Shown here one piece after another: positions 27,168 through 36,139 of a DNA stretch of 64,000 nt. Numbering within the stretch: position 1 is the stretch's first letter; each line of letters starts with the position of its first letter. The notes below the pieces were generated by a model that ran no database searches, had not been told where the DNA came from, and saw only the letters and a list, made by a program, of their open reading frames with translations. Made by a program: the position numbers and the translations under genes. Source of the DNA: Methylotenera_A sp046598525 (GTDB lineage Bacteria > Pseudomonadota > Gammaproteobacteria > Burkholderiales > Methylophilaceae); NCBI GenBank assembly GCA_046598525.1, contig JBKJIJ010000011.1, positions 1 to 64,000 of the forward strand, in the 5' to 3' direction.

Positions 27168-27665
27168 TTGCGATTTTCTGCTTTAAAAATGATTTTTGTT
27201 TGTGCTTTTTCAAGCCTTACTTTTTTTAGCGTTATTAGCCACGCGCATGCCGATGACTTAGGCCCTACCATCACCTATTTTTATGATGGCGATACAGTCA
27301 AAATTCAACAAGGCTTGCTTGAATACAAATTAAGACTAACCGATATTGATGCACCTGAGCGCAACCAAGCCTATGGCAAAACATCACGCCGCGCACTGGC
27401 AACATTGTGTAAAAATGCCGATGTAAAAGTCTATTTATCAGGCATGGATAAATATCAACGCAATTTGGGCAAATTAAGCTGCAATAATCAAGATGCCAGT
27501 GTGTTTATGATTAATAACGGCCATGCCTGGTTTAACCGACGCTATTCAATGGATTACACGCTGGACCTTGCTGAACAAAGCGCTAGAACCAATAAAATTG
27601 GGCTTTGGAAGCGCAAAAATCCAACCGCACCTTGGCAATGGAGACAACATCATTCACACGATTAA
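27168..27665 (+). CDS. secreted thermonuclease-like (SNase) protein
   Basis: A 165-residue staphylococcal-nuclease-fold protein with a signal peptide (about residues 1-27, ending SHAHA). Catalytic-type residues lie in the YDGDTVKI and RLTDIDAPERNQAYG segments (Asp and Arg), and DKYQRNLGKL supplies the second Arg region. NGHAWFNRRYSM and the terminal SARTNKIGLWK are family features. It probably cleaves nucleic acid in the periplasm or outside the cell. The TTG start at 27168 is preferred because AAGGT lies 7 nt upstream; the next ATG (27189) has no ribosome site. The gene follows nadB by 4 nt. Confidence 0.88.
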   Translation: MRFSALKMIFVCAFSSLTFFSVISHAHADDLGPTITYFYDGDTVKIQQGLLEYKLRLTDIDAPERNQAYGKTSRRALATLCKNADVKVYLSGMDKYQRNLGKLSCNNQDASVFMINNGHAWFNRRYSMDYTLDLAEQSARTNKIGLWKRKNPTAPWQWRQHHSHD

Positions 27666-27733
27666 CGATAATTAATCAAACAATTGCCGCTTAATTAGAT
27701 TAAAATATTCACATTTAAAATTTAGGAAATAAC

Positions 27734-28213
27734 ATGCAAGTTGCGATGAACACTGTTGTCACCATGACATATGAACTTAAAAACGCCGATGGCGAAGTGC
27801 TAGAATCAAGCGCAGAGCCAGTTGCCTACCTACATGGTGGCTACGACAATATATTCCCAAAAGTAGAAGAAGCCATGCACGGCAAAAACGTGGGCGATGT
27901 AGTTGAGGTGAATTTAGAGCCAGTTGATGGCTTTGGCGACTATGATGAAGAGTTGGTGCAAATTGAACCAGCGACGGCTTTTCCAGCTGATGAACTTAAA
28001 GAAGGCATGCAATTTGAAGGTGAAGACGACACAGGTGAAGTGATTTTATACACGGTAACTGAAATTGCCGATGGCAAAGTAGTGGTTGACGGCAATCACC
28101 CTTGGGCCGGCGAACGCTTACTGTTTAAAGCCACCATTACTGAAGTGCGTAGCGCCAACAAAGAAGAAGTCACGCATCAACATGTGCACGGCGCAGGCGG
28201 CCATCACCACTAA
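27734..28213 (+). CDS. slyD: FKBP-type peptidyl-prolyl isomerase, SlyD-like
   Basis: A 159-residue FKBP-fold prolyl isomerase with the insert-in-flap domain of SlyD. MTYELKNADGEVLESSAEPVAYLHGGYDNIFPKVEEAMHGKNVGD is the N-terminal FKBP half; GFGDYDEELVQIEP starts the chaperone insert. GNHPWAGERLLFKATI returns to the FKBP core. The short His-containing tail (THQHVHGAGGHHH) is a reduced version of the nickel-binding tail of E. coli SlyD. It acts as a folding helper and possibly in metal delivery. TAGGAA precedes the ATG, and a strong terminator follows at 28255. Confidence 0.93.
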   Translation: MQVAMNTVVTMTYELKNADGEVLESSAEPVAYLHGGYDNIFPKVEEAMHGKNVGDVVEVNLEPVDGFGDYDEELVQIEPATAFPADELKEGMQFEGEDDTGEVILYTVTEIADGKVVVDGNHPWAGERLLFKATITEVRSANKEEVTHQHVHGAGGHHH

Positions 28214-28254
28214 AAAACGTTGTAAATCAAGGCGATAAGTTTGAATCGCCAATT

Positions 28255-28304
28255 AAAAAAGCGCATAACAATAAGTACAAAACTTATTGTTATGCGCTTT
28301 TTTT
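28255..28304 (+). terminator. strong rho-independent terminator after slyD
   Basis: A perfect 16-bp inverted repeat (28261-28276 with 28282-28297; arms GCGCATAACAATAAGT and its complement) has a 5-nt loop, a 5' A-run and a 3' T-run. It lies about 45 nt past the slyD stop. Confidence 0.9.
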
Positions 28305-28438
28305 GCTTAATAATTGTTTACCTAAAAAGCCCCTGCGGGTCATAGTATCTGTCTAGTTTTGGTGCTTAAATACGAGCTCAATTTCAGGGCTTATACATGT
28401 TTAAGCGATTTTTACTAGGCTAAATAATATTTTTTTGC

Positions 28439-29068
28439 TTGGCTATTAATTTAGCCAACGCTACTCCTATTAATAAACAAGCCGATGATATTGAACTGAA
28501 TATTCAAGAATTAACAATGCCTGTTATTGATTCACCGATTCAAACCGATTCATTTCAAGTGACCGTCCCCGAAAACACATTGTGGATTAAAAAGGTGTTG
28601 GGCGAGCATTTTCACCACTACTTTACTCAGAAAATAATCAATAAAAAAATTAAAGCCAGCTCACTTAAAATGGATTTTCGTTTAGGTTCATTGTTTCAAG
28701 CAACAACCAAAGCAGACCAAGCCAACAATACCTATGTTGAAATCAACAAGACACGCATCAAAACTTTAGATGTCGCCGATATACAGTTTTCGGATGAAAA
28801 CTACGCTTGGAACCCCGCTAATTTAAGCATGGTAAAACTAGGTAGTGACTACCAGCAATTTGTAAACAATGAAGTTTCAGCCGGTAATACCTATAAAGAA
28901 TTTTGGGATGGCGTTGAAACTACTGCGCTTGAAGATTTTATGGATGAGCATTTTGGCTTTCACAATTCAGCGTTATTGCGTTATTTAATCTTGCTGATTG
29001 GTATTTTAATGATTATCACCGGTTTTATGCTTAAGCCAAAAGTAATCCAGTACTTGTATCCCGATTAA
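28439..29068 (+). CDS. membrane-anchored protein of unknown function with interrupted signal peptide
   Basis: The open frame of 209 residues begins at a TTG with no ribosome site. In the same frame, an ATG at 28397 with AGGG upstream encodes MFKRFLLG, then a TAA stop (28421-28423), then IIFFCLAINLANA, together a convincing signal peptide. The gene therefore appears intact except for one in-frame nonsense codon, or it has been reduced to the TTG start. The mature region is polar, and the C-terminus has one hydrophobic helix (about 184-200, LLRYLILLIGILMIITGFML). I do not recognise the family. It is convergent with mutS (5-nt gap). Confidence 0.6.
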   Translation: MAINLANATPINKQADDIELNIQELTMPVIDSPIQTDSFQVTVPENTLWIKKVLGEHFHHYFTQKIINKKIKASSLKMDFRLGSLFQATTKADQANNTYVEINKTRIKTLDVADIQFSDENYAWNPANLSMVKLGSDYQQFVNNEVSAGNTYKEFWDGVETTALEDFMDEHFGFHNSALLRYLILLIGILMIITGFMLKPKVIQYLYPD

Positions 29069-29073
29069 ATACG

Positions 29074-31698
29074 CTACAGTAAACTTTTCATTTTATACAG
29101 CCATTCCAATGCCATTTTAGGCGTTAAATCATCTGGCTGAATATCTTCTAAGGCTTCCATAACAGGATGCATTGGCAATGGTTCTGGCTCTGGGCCTTGT
29201 GTAAACATATCAGGCTGATGCGCGTTTTGCGCTATTTGGTTGTTTTCTAATTGCGTTAATTTACGCTTGGCAATCGCCACAACCGCTTTTGGAATGCCTG
29301 CCAGTTGCGCCACTTGAATGCCGTAGCTCATGTGGGCGGCGCCCTCTTCTACCTTGTGCATAAATACAATCGTTTTATTATCGCCTTGCCCATGCTCTAC
29401 CGCATCTAAATGCACATTCGCCGCTTGTTTTGCTTCATCGACAATGCGGGTTAATTCAAAATAATGCGTGGCAAATAATGTGTAACTTTTATTTTTTTCT
29501 AATAGCTGTTTAGCTACAGCCCAAGCCAAACTCAAGCCATCAAATGTGCTGGTGCCACGGCCAATTTCATCTAATAACACCAAGCTTTTATCGGTGGCGT
29601 TATGCAAAATATTAGCGGTTTCGGTCATTTCAACCATAAAGGTAGAACGGCCACCAGCCAAATCATCCGAAGCGCCAATTCGCGTGAAAATACGATCAAT
29701 TTCGCCGATTTTAGCTACATTTGCCGGCACAAAGCAGCCACAATGCGCCAACAACACAATTAACGCGGTTTGCCGCATAAAGGTCGATTTACCGCCCATA
29801 TTGGGGCCTGTAATCAGTAATAATTGGCGATAAGGGTTGATTTGTACATCATTGGCAATAAATGGCTGGCCGTTGCTGGCCACCGAAATACTCTCTACCA
29901 CTGGATGGCGGCCGGCAATAATCTCAATACCTGCTGCTTGCGTAAATTCTGGTTGTACATAATTAAGGCTTTGTGCACGTTCTGCAAAGCAACATAAAAC
30001 ATCTAAGCTAGCCACCGCGCCGCTGTTGGTTTGCAAAGCCGCTACAAATGGAATCAGCTGATCTAACACTTGTTCGTATAGCATTTTTTCGCGCGTTAAA
30101 GCGCGGTCGTTAGCGCTTAGCACTTTGTCTTCAAACGCTTTTAATTCTGGCGTAATAAAGCGCTCAGCATTTTTTAGCGTTTGGCGGCGGCGATATTCTG
30201 GCGGCGCGTTTTCGGCTTGCGCGCGGCTAATTTCAATGTAAAAACCATGTACGCTGTTGTATTCCACTTTTAAGTTTTGCAAGCCAGTACGCGCTTTTTC
30301 GGCCGCTTCAAATTGCAATAAAAAATCACCATGATTAGTTTGCAGGCCGCGCAATTCGTCTAATTCCGCATCAAACCCATCGGCAATAACACCACCTTCG
30401 CGCAATAGCGATGAAGGTTCTTGCTTGATAGCCTTGCTTAACAAAGTAACCACCGCCAATGGCGCTTGTAAATTGGCGCCTAGCGTTTCTAATAAAATGG
30501 CTTTGCTAGAAATTAATTGGTTTTGCAGTAACGGCAATTGCAATAAGCTTGCTGCCAAGCCTGATAAATCGCGCGGCCTAGCAGTTTTTAAGGCAATGCG
30601 CGTGGTAATGCGCTCAATATCACCAATGGCTTTTAAGGTAGTCTGCAAATGTTGATATTGGCATGCGATTAACAATTCGGCTACGGCATCATGGCGCCGC
30701 AAAATCATGCTTCTATCGCGCAAGGGCTGATGCAGCCAATGCCGCAACAGTCGCGCGCCCATAGCGGTTTGCGTGGTATTAAGCAATGAATACAAAGTGG
30801 GCGATGCATCACCGCGCAGCGTTAAATCAATTTCTAAATTCCGCCGCGTTGCGGCATCTAACTGAATGGTTTCAGAAGTCGATTCAACACTGATGGTGTG
30901 AATATGCGGCAAAGCGGCGCGCTGCGTGTGCTTAACATAATCTAGTAAGGCACCTGCCGCCGCAATAGCTGGCTTTAAATCAGCGCAACCAAAACCATTT
31001 AAATCGCGTATATTTAATTGCTTGGTTAAGCTGGTAATTGCGCTATCCAAATCAAATTGCCAGCTGCTTAGGCGTTTTTTGGGTGCTTTGTGCTGATTAA
31101 TAATCGCTATTTGCGCGACATGCTGTTGATTATCCTCACACACAATTTCGGCTGGATTAATGCGCGCCAGCTCTTGTGCTAATTGGCCAAACGCAATTTC
31201 GCTTAATATAAAGGCACCTGAAGCCAGATTTAATTGCGCCAAACCAATTAAGCCATCGCCAAAACAAATGCTTAACAATACGTTATCGCGCGTTTCATCT
31301 AGCAAGGCGGTATCGGTTAATGTGCCAGGCGTTAAAATGCGCGTAACTGCCCGCTCTACAGGGCCTTTGCTGGTTGCTGGGTCGCCAATCTGCTCACAAA
31401 TCGCCACCGCTTCGCCCATTTTGGCTAACCTGGCTAAATATTGCTCTGCCGCGTGATAAGGCACACCCGCCATTTTAATCGGCTCACCATTGCTGGTACC
31501 GCGTCGGGTTAAAGTGATGCCAAGCAAACGAGACGCTTTTTCAGCATCTTCAAAAAAAAGCTCATAAAAATCGCCCATACGATAAAACAGCAGCATATCG
31601 GGATGTTGCGCTTTTAAGCCCAAATACTGGCGCATCATAGGCGTTGGGCTGTTTGCTGCCTTATTTTGAACAGCGTCTGTTTTAGTTGTATCAGTCAA
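29074..31698 (-). CDS. mutS: DNA mismatch repair protein MutS
   Basis: An 874-residue MutS that recognises mispairs and, with MutL, starts methyl-directed repair. The mismatch-binding domain carries the intercalating Phe motif in MLLFYRMGDFYELFFEDA (about residues 35-52). The connector, lever and clamp domains follow. The Walker A motif GPNMGGKST is at residues 631-639, then LLDEIGRGTSTFDGLSLAWA (Walker B) and FATHYFELT. The C-terminal tail (about 800-874) ends with a dimer/tetramer-type helix. The length matches the family. Confidence 0.98.
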   Translation of the reverse strand: MTDTTKTDAVQNKAANSPTPMMRQYLGLKAQHPDMLLFYRMGDFYELFFEDAEKASRLLGITLTRRGTSNGEPIKMAGVPYHAAEQYLARLAKMGEAVAICEQIGDPATSKGPVERAVTRILTPGTLTDTALLDETRDNVLLSICFGDGLIGLAQLNLASGAFILSEIAFGQLAQELARINPAEIVCEDNQQHVAQIAIINQHKAPKKRLSSWQFDLDSAITSLTKQLNIRDLNGFGCADLKPAIAAAGALLDYVKHTQRAALPHIHTISVESTSETIQLDAATRRNLEIDLTLRGDASPTLYSLLNTTQTAMGARLLRHWLHQPLRDRSMILRRHDAVAELLIACQYQHLQTTLKAIGDIERITTRIALKTARPRDLSGLAASLLQLPLLQNQLISSKAILLETLGANLQAPLAVVTLLSKAIKQEPSSLLREGGVIADGFDAELDELRGLQTNHGDFLLQFEAAEKARTGLQNLKVEYNSVHGFYIEISRAQAENAPPEYRRRQTLKNAERFITPELKAFEDKVLSANDRALTREKMLYEQVLDQLIPFVAALQTNSGAVASLDVLCCFAERAQSLNYVQPEFTQAAGIEIIAGRHPVVESISVASNGQPFIANDVQINPYRQLLLITGPNMGGKSTFMRQTALIVLLAHCGCFVPANVAKIGEIDRIFTRIGASDDLAGGRSTFMVEMTETANILHNATDKSLVLLDEIGRGTSTFDGLSLAWAVAKQLLEKNKSYTLFATHYFELTRIVDEAKQAANVHLDAVEHGQGDNKTIVFMHKVEEGAAHMSYGIQVAQLAGIPKAVVAIAKRKLTQLENNQIAQNAHQPDMFTQGPEPEPLPMHPVMEALEDIQPDDLTPKMALEWLYKMKSLL

Positions 31699-31953
31699 AA
31701 TACTGCTCTCTATAGGCGACTTTATTTATCATCATTTTAACAGCGCTACTGCATTTATTGGCATTTGAAACCCACAATCAAACTGTTCAAATTTTCATCA
31801 ATAATTGTAAATTTTTCGACAATTTTCATTTTAAAAATAAATTAAAATAGTAATTTACCAATAAAAACAGCTGCTTAGCTGGCTAATTTATTTGGCATAT
31901 TTTGTGCAAACGTATTAATTACAAATTCAATAATTATTAAAGGTGAACCTAAA

Positions 31954-32166
31954 ATGAACAATCCAGACGTATATGCTGTTTATGCCGAATTTTTAGTGCA
32001 ATGCAGAAAAGTGATGGGCCCATTTGATATTGAAAAATTAGCCTCTGACGAAGCCTACAAAGCCGATTTTTTTAATCGCGTGATGCTAAGTGAAGATGAC
32101 CAACTATTTAAAATGGCCGATTTAGTGAATCGCGCGCTAAGTGAAGAATCGACCAGCATTCATTAA
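31954..32166 (+). CDS. small uncharacterised protein, 70 residues
   Basis: A short acidic helical protein (MNNPDVYAVYAEFLVQCRK...) with a good ribosome site, AAGGTGA, about 8 nt before its ATG. No signal peptide, membrane segment or metal motif is visible. It lies alone between mutS (divergent) and the recombinase-family gene (convergent). I do not recognise the family; the ribosome site and natural composition support a real gene. Confidence 0.6.
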   Translation: MNNPDVYAVYAEFLVQCRKVMGPFDIEKLASDEAYKADFFNRVMLSEDDQLFKMADLVNRALSEESTSIH

Positions 32167-32196
32167 TACAAATTAGCGCGCCTAAAGTCATCAACC

Positions 32197-34158
32197 TTAT
32201 TTTTTAGGCGGCATAATAAATTCAGCTGGCTGCTGATTAAGCCTGCTGGCTAGCTGGCGCAATAATGTGCGCCATTGCTTAAAGCGTATTTTGCGCGATT
32301 TCATCGCTACGTAAAGCGCTAGCCCAAAGCTAACGGTTAGATTCATAAATGCAATTAAGGCTAAGCCCAATGCGGCATAAGCAACCGCTTGCCATGACAG
32401 CATAAAATCTAAGCTAAAAGCGGCAAAACCCACAAACGCCGATGAAAAAGCAATGTGCCTAATATCAAACGGCAAACCAAATAACACCCCTACCGCGCCC
32501 ATTCCGCCTAACAAACAACCAAAATAAAAGTTGCCGGCTAGCGATCCTAAATTATGTTCAATGTAATAGGCAACGCGATCTAAACGGGCTATTCCTAATA
32601 ATTTTTGCATCCATTTAATGGCGCGCAAGCGTTGTGGGATTTTATTATAAACCGCTAAATTATCGTGATAACCAGCGATTAAGCCTGACAAAAATAAACA
32701 AACGCCTGCAATGCCCGCATAAAAAACCGCACCACTTTTTAATGGGTGAATATCCGTTAATAAATGTTGTGCTTTATCTGGCGTAATAAAATGCTCACCC
32801 GAAACACTTAAAAACAGCCATGAAATCAGCATGGCCGTTGGAATTGCAAAAGTGACATTACCAAAAATCGCCACGATTTGACTGCGCACCGTATTGGCAA
32901 TCATGGCAATTAAATGATTCATTTCTTTGGATTTACTATCGGCCACATCAATGCTGGCGGCAATGGCGGCCGCTGTCATGGCTGGCTGTTTGGTGGCTAC
33001 GGTAAAATGTAAAATATGAATCAACACAAAGCCAAAGCCATAATTTAGGCTAAACAAGATGGCTTCTGTTAACGGTGCTAAATGCAATTTGGCCAGCAAA
33101 ATCTTAATCATGCTCATGGTGGCAATCACCAAGCCCGCGCCCATGGCAGAGCGCATTAAGGCAAAATATTCTTGGCGATTATTGGTAATGTAATGTTCAC
33201 CGGTGCGACTGGCATTTTCGGTTACGCGCAGCGCCATCACTTCTAAATTCTCTTGCCAATGTTCGCCCACATCATTTTTGTGGCATTCGCTGTAAACCAG
33301 CTCTTTAAACAAATGCACTTTTTCTAAATTGGCGTTTGTTTCAGGCGTGGCGGCCGATTGCTTGCTTAATATATGCAGCAGCGTTTCTAAACGTGCAATT
33401 TGCTGCGACATGCGTTGCAATAAATTGGTTAGGCCAATACTTGTACCCGTTTGCAAAGTATTGCGCCGAATTTTATTCACCACCGCCATGCATTGATCTA
33501 GCATCACCAAAATATGGTCAATTTCACCGGCATTTTCGCCAAAAAATGCGGCTAATTCTTCTTGCTGGGTAATAAAAGGAGATGTGTGTTCTTCAAGCTC
33601 GGGATAATTGCGCAACAGCTCAGGCTCTAAGCCCATGGCGGCTATGCGGTAAGATAGCACTTGTGAAGCCGCCACTACATATTGCTGACAAGCTTGCTTT
33701 AGCTCAGGTAAGGCTTGCTCAAAACCTAGCGCATCAATTAGCTCAAGCCAGATTAAATCGGGCACTGCCGAAACCCAGTTAGCATCAGTCGTTTTGCTAA
33801 AGAAAATTGCAAATAAATCGATTAAATAAGCGCTATCAACCGCTTCTGGCAATAATTTATGTGAAAAACGCCTGCGCATTTCGGTAAAAAAACCAGTAAA
33901 TACCGAATGCCGCGCAATTAAATAAAGCGATATTGGCTTGCGCTCACTTAATAAGTGCAATATTGCATCACGCAATACATTCGCTTTTGCCGCGTCTTGA
34001 TGCAACAAATAACACAAGGCTTGAATGGATTTAACGGACGCATCTACTTGATGCGGTTTTTCTGGGCGAATATTCGCCATTAAATCGGCGATTAAACGAA
34101 TGGCGCGCTGCGGATTTTCGGCATCCGCAGCGTAATGGTCAAACGCGCTTGCTAACAT
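32197..34158 (-). CDS. 'site-specific recombinase' family membrane protein (Gcr/COG4389 type)
   Basis: A 653-residue protein matching the family annotated as site-specific recombinase after the gonococcal crossover recombinase. The N-terminal half is soluble and helical. The C-terminal half (about 335-635) has six or seven strongly hydrophobic segments, for example GAVFYAGIAGVCLFLSGLIAG and FYFGCLLGGMGAVGVLFGLPF. No tyrosine- or serine-recombinase catalytic pattern is apparent. The architecture fits an integral membrane protein better than a DNA recombinase, so the historical name should be treated with caution. It lies 30 nt downstream of suhB on the same strand. Confidence 0.75.
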   Translation of the reverse strand: MLASAFDHYAADAENPQRAIRLIADLMANIRPEKPHQVDASVKSIQALCYLLHQDAAKANVLRDAILHLLSERKPISLYLIARHSVFTGFFTEMRRRFSHKLLPEAVDSAYLIDLFAIFFSKTTDANWVSAVPDLIWLELIDALGFEQALPELKQACQQYVVAASQVLSYRIAAMGLEPELLRNYPELEEHTSPFITQQEELAAFFGENAGEIDHILVMLDQCMAVVNKIRRNTLQTGTSIGLTNLLQRMSQQIARLETLLHILSKQSAATPETNANLEKVHLFKELVYSECHKNDVGEHWQENLEVMALRVTENASRTGEHYITNNRQEYFALMRSAMGAGLVIATMSMIKILLAKLHLAPLTEAILFSLNYGFGFVLIHILHFTVATKQPAMTAAAIAASIDVADSKSKEMNHLIAMIANTVRSQIVAIFGNVTFAIPTAMLISWLFLSVSGEHFITPDKAQHLLTDIHPLKSGAVFYAGIAGVCLFLSGLIAGYHDNLAVYNKIPQRLRAIKWMQKLLGIARLDRVAYYIEHNLGSLAGNFYFGCLLGGMGAVGVLFGLPFDIRHIAFSSAFVGFAAFSLDFMLSWQAVAYAALGLALIAFMNLTVSFGLALYVAMKSRKIRFKQWRTLLRQLASRLNQQPAEFIMPPKK

Positions 34159-34188
34159 TTAACGTACTAATATCGTTCTAATATCGTA

Positions 34189-34998
34189 TTAGGCGAACTG
34201 GGTTTTTTGTGCGTTGGTTAAATGTGGTTTTAATACTTGCAACATTTGCGAAAACACTTTTGGGTTTGCTGCCACAATATTACCCGTTGCAAGCCAGCTT
34301 TCATTACCTTCAAAATCGCCCACAATACCGCCTGCCTCTTGCACAATTAAACCACCCGCCGCAATATCCCAGCTTGATAAGTTCATCTCAAAAAAGCCAT
34401 CGGTATAACCAGCCGCCACATAAGCTAAATCAAGCGCGGCAGAGCCTGGGCGGCGAATACCGCTAGTGCTTTTAATCATGTCTTTTAGCATATCCATATA
34501 AGTATCTAAATGCGTGAAATCTTTAAATGGAAAGCCAGTAGCAATAAGTGAAGCTTGTAATTTGCTGCGATTAGCCACGCGAATACGCTTATCATTTAAG
34601 AACGCACCGCGGCCTTTGGTAGCGGTAAATAAATCATTTTTAATTGGGTCGTAAATTACCGCTTGTGTTAACACGCCTTTTTGTTGCAGCGCGATAGAAA
34701 CGCAGTAAACAGGGAAATTATGCAAGAAATTAGTAGTGCCATCCAATGGGTCAATAATCCAAATATTTTCAGATTCTTCATTGGTATTACCGCTTTCCTC
34801 ACCCAAAAAACCGTGGTCTGGGTAGGCGTATCGTAGGGTATCAATAATCGCCTGCTCAGCTGAGCGGTCAACTTCACTCACAAAATCGTTAAAGTCTTTG
34901 CTTTGAACGGTAAGCGCGCCTACATCATTAGAGGCCTTGGTGATAATACGGCCCGCTTCACGCGCGGCTTTTACTGCATTGATTAGCATGGGATGCAT
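34189..34998 (-). CDS. suhB: inositol-1-monophosphatase family protein SuhB
   Basis: A 269-residue Mg-dependent phosphatase fold. Metal ligands lie in GEESG (near residue 67), IIDPLDGTTNFLHNFPVYCVSIA (near 82) and the C-terminal SSWDIAAGGLIVQEAGG. In proteobacteria SuhB also binds the rRNA antitermination complex with NusA. Inositol phosphatase activity is what the family shows; the rRNA role is inferred from E. coli. It is divergent from trmJ and starts with ATG at 34998 (MHPMLINAVKAAREAG). Confidence 0.94.
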   Translation of the reverse strand: MHPMLINAVKAAREAGRIITKASNDVGALTVQSKDFNDFVSEVDRSAEQAIIDTLRYAYPDHGFLGEESGNTNEESENIWIIDPLDGTTNFLHNFPVYCVSIALQQKGVLTQAVIYDPIKNDLFTATKGRGAFLNDKRIRVANRSKLQASLIATGFPFKDFTHLDTYMDMLKDMIKSTSGIRRPGSAALDLAYVAAGYTDGFFEMNLSSWDIAAGGLIVQEAGGIVGDFEGNESWLATGNIVAANPKVFSQMLQVLKPHLTNAQKTQFA

Positions 34999-35051
34999 GT
35001 TTGTTATCTTTACTTAAAGTCAAAAATTCGATAATGGCGATGGCAAATCGC

Positions 35052-35121
35052 GGCGTTGCAAAATTGAATAACACTTTGCCGTACTATGCGTACTGTCTGC
35101 AATGTTATTCAATTTTACGCC
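35052..35121. repeat. long imperfect hairpin between suhB and trmJ
   Basis: Outer arms GGCGT (35052-35056) and ACGCC flank perfect 14-bp inner arms AAAATTGAATAACA (35060-35073) and their complement (35103-35116), with a 3-nt bulge. Nested inside are TGC/GCA and GTAC-TATGC-GTAC. The element is about 70 nt, has no T-run and does not look like a terminator. It may be a dispersed palindromic repeat or a structured leader. Confidence 0.7.
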
Positions 35122-35173
35122 TTGCGCTTAATCCACCACAATCACCGACTTTTAGCCATGTGCGCATTGAAAA

Positions 35174-36046
35174 ATGTGGTGCAAATCAGCGGAAAACAAT
35201 TTTAAAGAGCTGTTAAAATGCTATTTTAGCATTAATAGGCTTATACCCAAATTGTCAAACTCAATTATTCCAAGTACCGCACCTGAAAATACAAGCTCAG
35301 TTTCAGATAACTCAAGCAGTATTTTCGATAATATTCGCGTTGTGCTATGCCAAACCAGCCATCCGGGCAATATTGGCTCTGCCGCGCGCGCCATGAAAAC
35401 AATGGGCTTAAAGCATTTATACTTGGTTAAGCCAGACAAATTTCCAGATGCACACGCCACCGCATTATCCACTGGCGCGGCTGATTTGTTAGAGCGCGCG
35501 ATTGTGACGGAAACCTTAAGTGAAGCGCTAACTGGCTGTGCTTTTGCAGTAGGCATGAGTGCCAGAAAACGCTATTTATCGCACGAAACCGTTGGTGCGC
35601 GCACCGCCGCAATTGAAGCCAGTAAAATCGCCATTAACCAGCCAATTGCCTTTGTATTTGGCACAGAAATGAGCGGCTTAAGCAATGCCGAATTAGATTG
35701 CTGCCAAATGTTAGCGATGATTCCAGCAAACCCTGAATACTCATCGCTAAACCTAGCCGCCGCCGTACAAGTGATGTGTTATGAGCTAAGAATGGCGATT
35801 TTAGACGGCGTAATTAACGCTCCAGAAGCCACCGAATTGGCCACCAATGACGCTTTAGAAGGCTTTTATGCGCACTTAGAACAAACCTTGCTGCACATAG
35901 GCTACCTAAACCCCACCGCGCCCAAAAAGTTAAACGAACGCATGCGCCGCATTTACGCACGGGCGAAATTGGAAAAAGAAGAAGTTAATTTGTTAAGAGG
36001 CGTTTTAACTTTGACGATGGAACCTAGAAAACATAATAAATATTAA
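35174..36046 (+). CDS. trmJ: tRNA (cytidine/uridine-2'-O-)-methyltransferase TrmJ
   Basis: A SPOUT (TrmH/SpoU) methyltransferase for position 32 of tRNA. The core starts at about residue 53 with NIRVVLCQTSHPGNIGSAARAMKTMGLKHLYLV. It continues with the knot motifs IAFVFGTEMSGLSNAEL and IPANPEYSSLNLAAAVQVMCYEL. The start is uncertain. The ATG at 35174 has no ribosome site and yields an unusual N-terminus; an in-frame TTG at 35252 would give a length closer to the family. A small palindrome (AATGCTATTTTAGCATT, 35216-35232) falls in the disputed part. cysE follows in the same direction, 93 nt downstream. Confidence 0.88.
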   Translation: MWCKSAENNFKELLKCYFSINRLIPKLSNSIIPSTAPENTSSVSDNSSSIFDNIRVVLCQTSHPGNIGSAARAMKTMGLKHLYLVKPDKFPDAHATALSTGAADLLERAIVTETLSEALTGCAFAVGMSARKRYLSHETVGARTAAIEASKIAINQPIAFVFGTEMSGLSNAELDCCQMLAMIPANPEYSSLNLAAAVQVMCYELRMAILDGVINAPEATELATNDALEGFYAHLEQTLLHIGYLNPTAPKKLNERMRRIYARAKLEKEEVNLLRGVLTLTMEPRKHNKY

Positions 36047-36139
36047 GCTTTATTTCCGTTAAATAATAACCCTACTAAAACAGTCAACAATTCACTTTTA
36101 TGGCATAATATTGCTTTAATTTTGACCCAAAAATTAGGC

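Noticed and set aside
32176..32210. Bidirectional terminator between the 70-residue gene and the recombinase-family gene
   Set aside because: GCCTAAA/TTTAGGC pair over a loop of about 20 nt, too long and weak to call.
32197..34158. Mobile element implied by the 'recombinase' gene
   Set aside because: No inverted repeats, cargo genes or integrase motifs surround it, and the protein looks like a membrane protein.
35052..35121. Integron attC site
   Set aside because: The hairpin lacks the GTTRRRY and RYYYAAC core sites, and no integrase or gene cassettes are nearby. The hairpin at 51382-51456 fails the same test.
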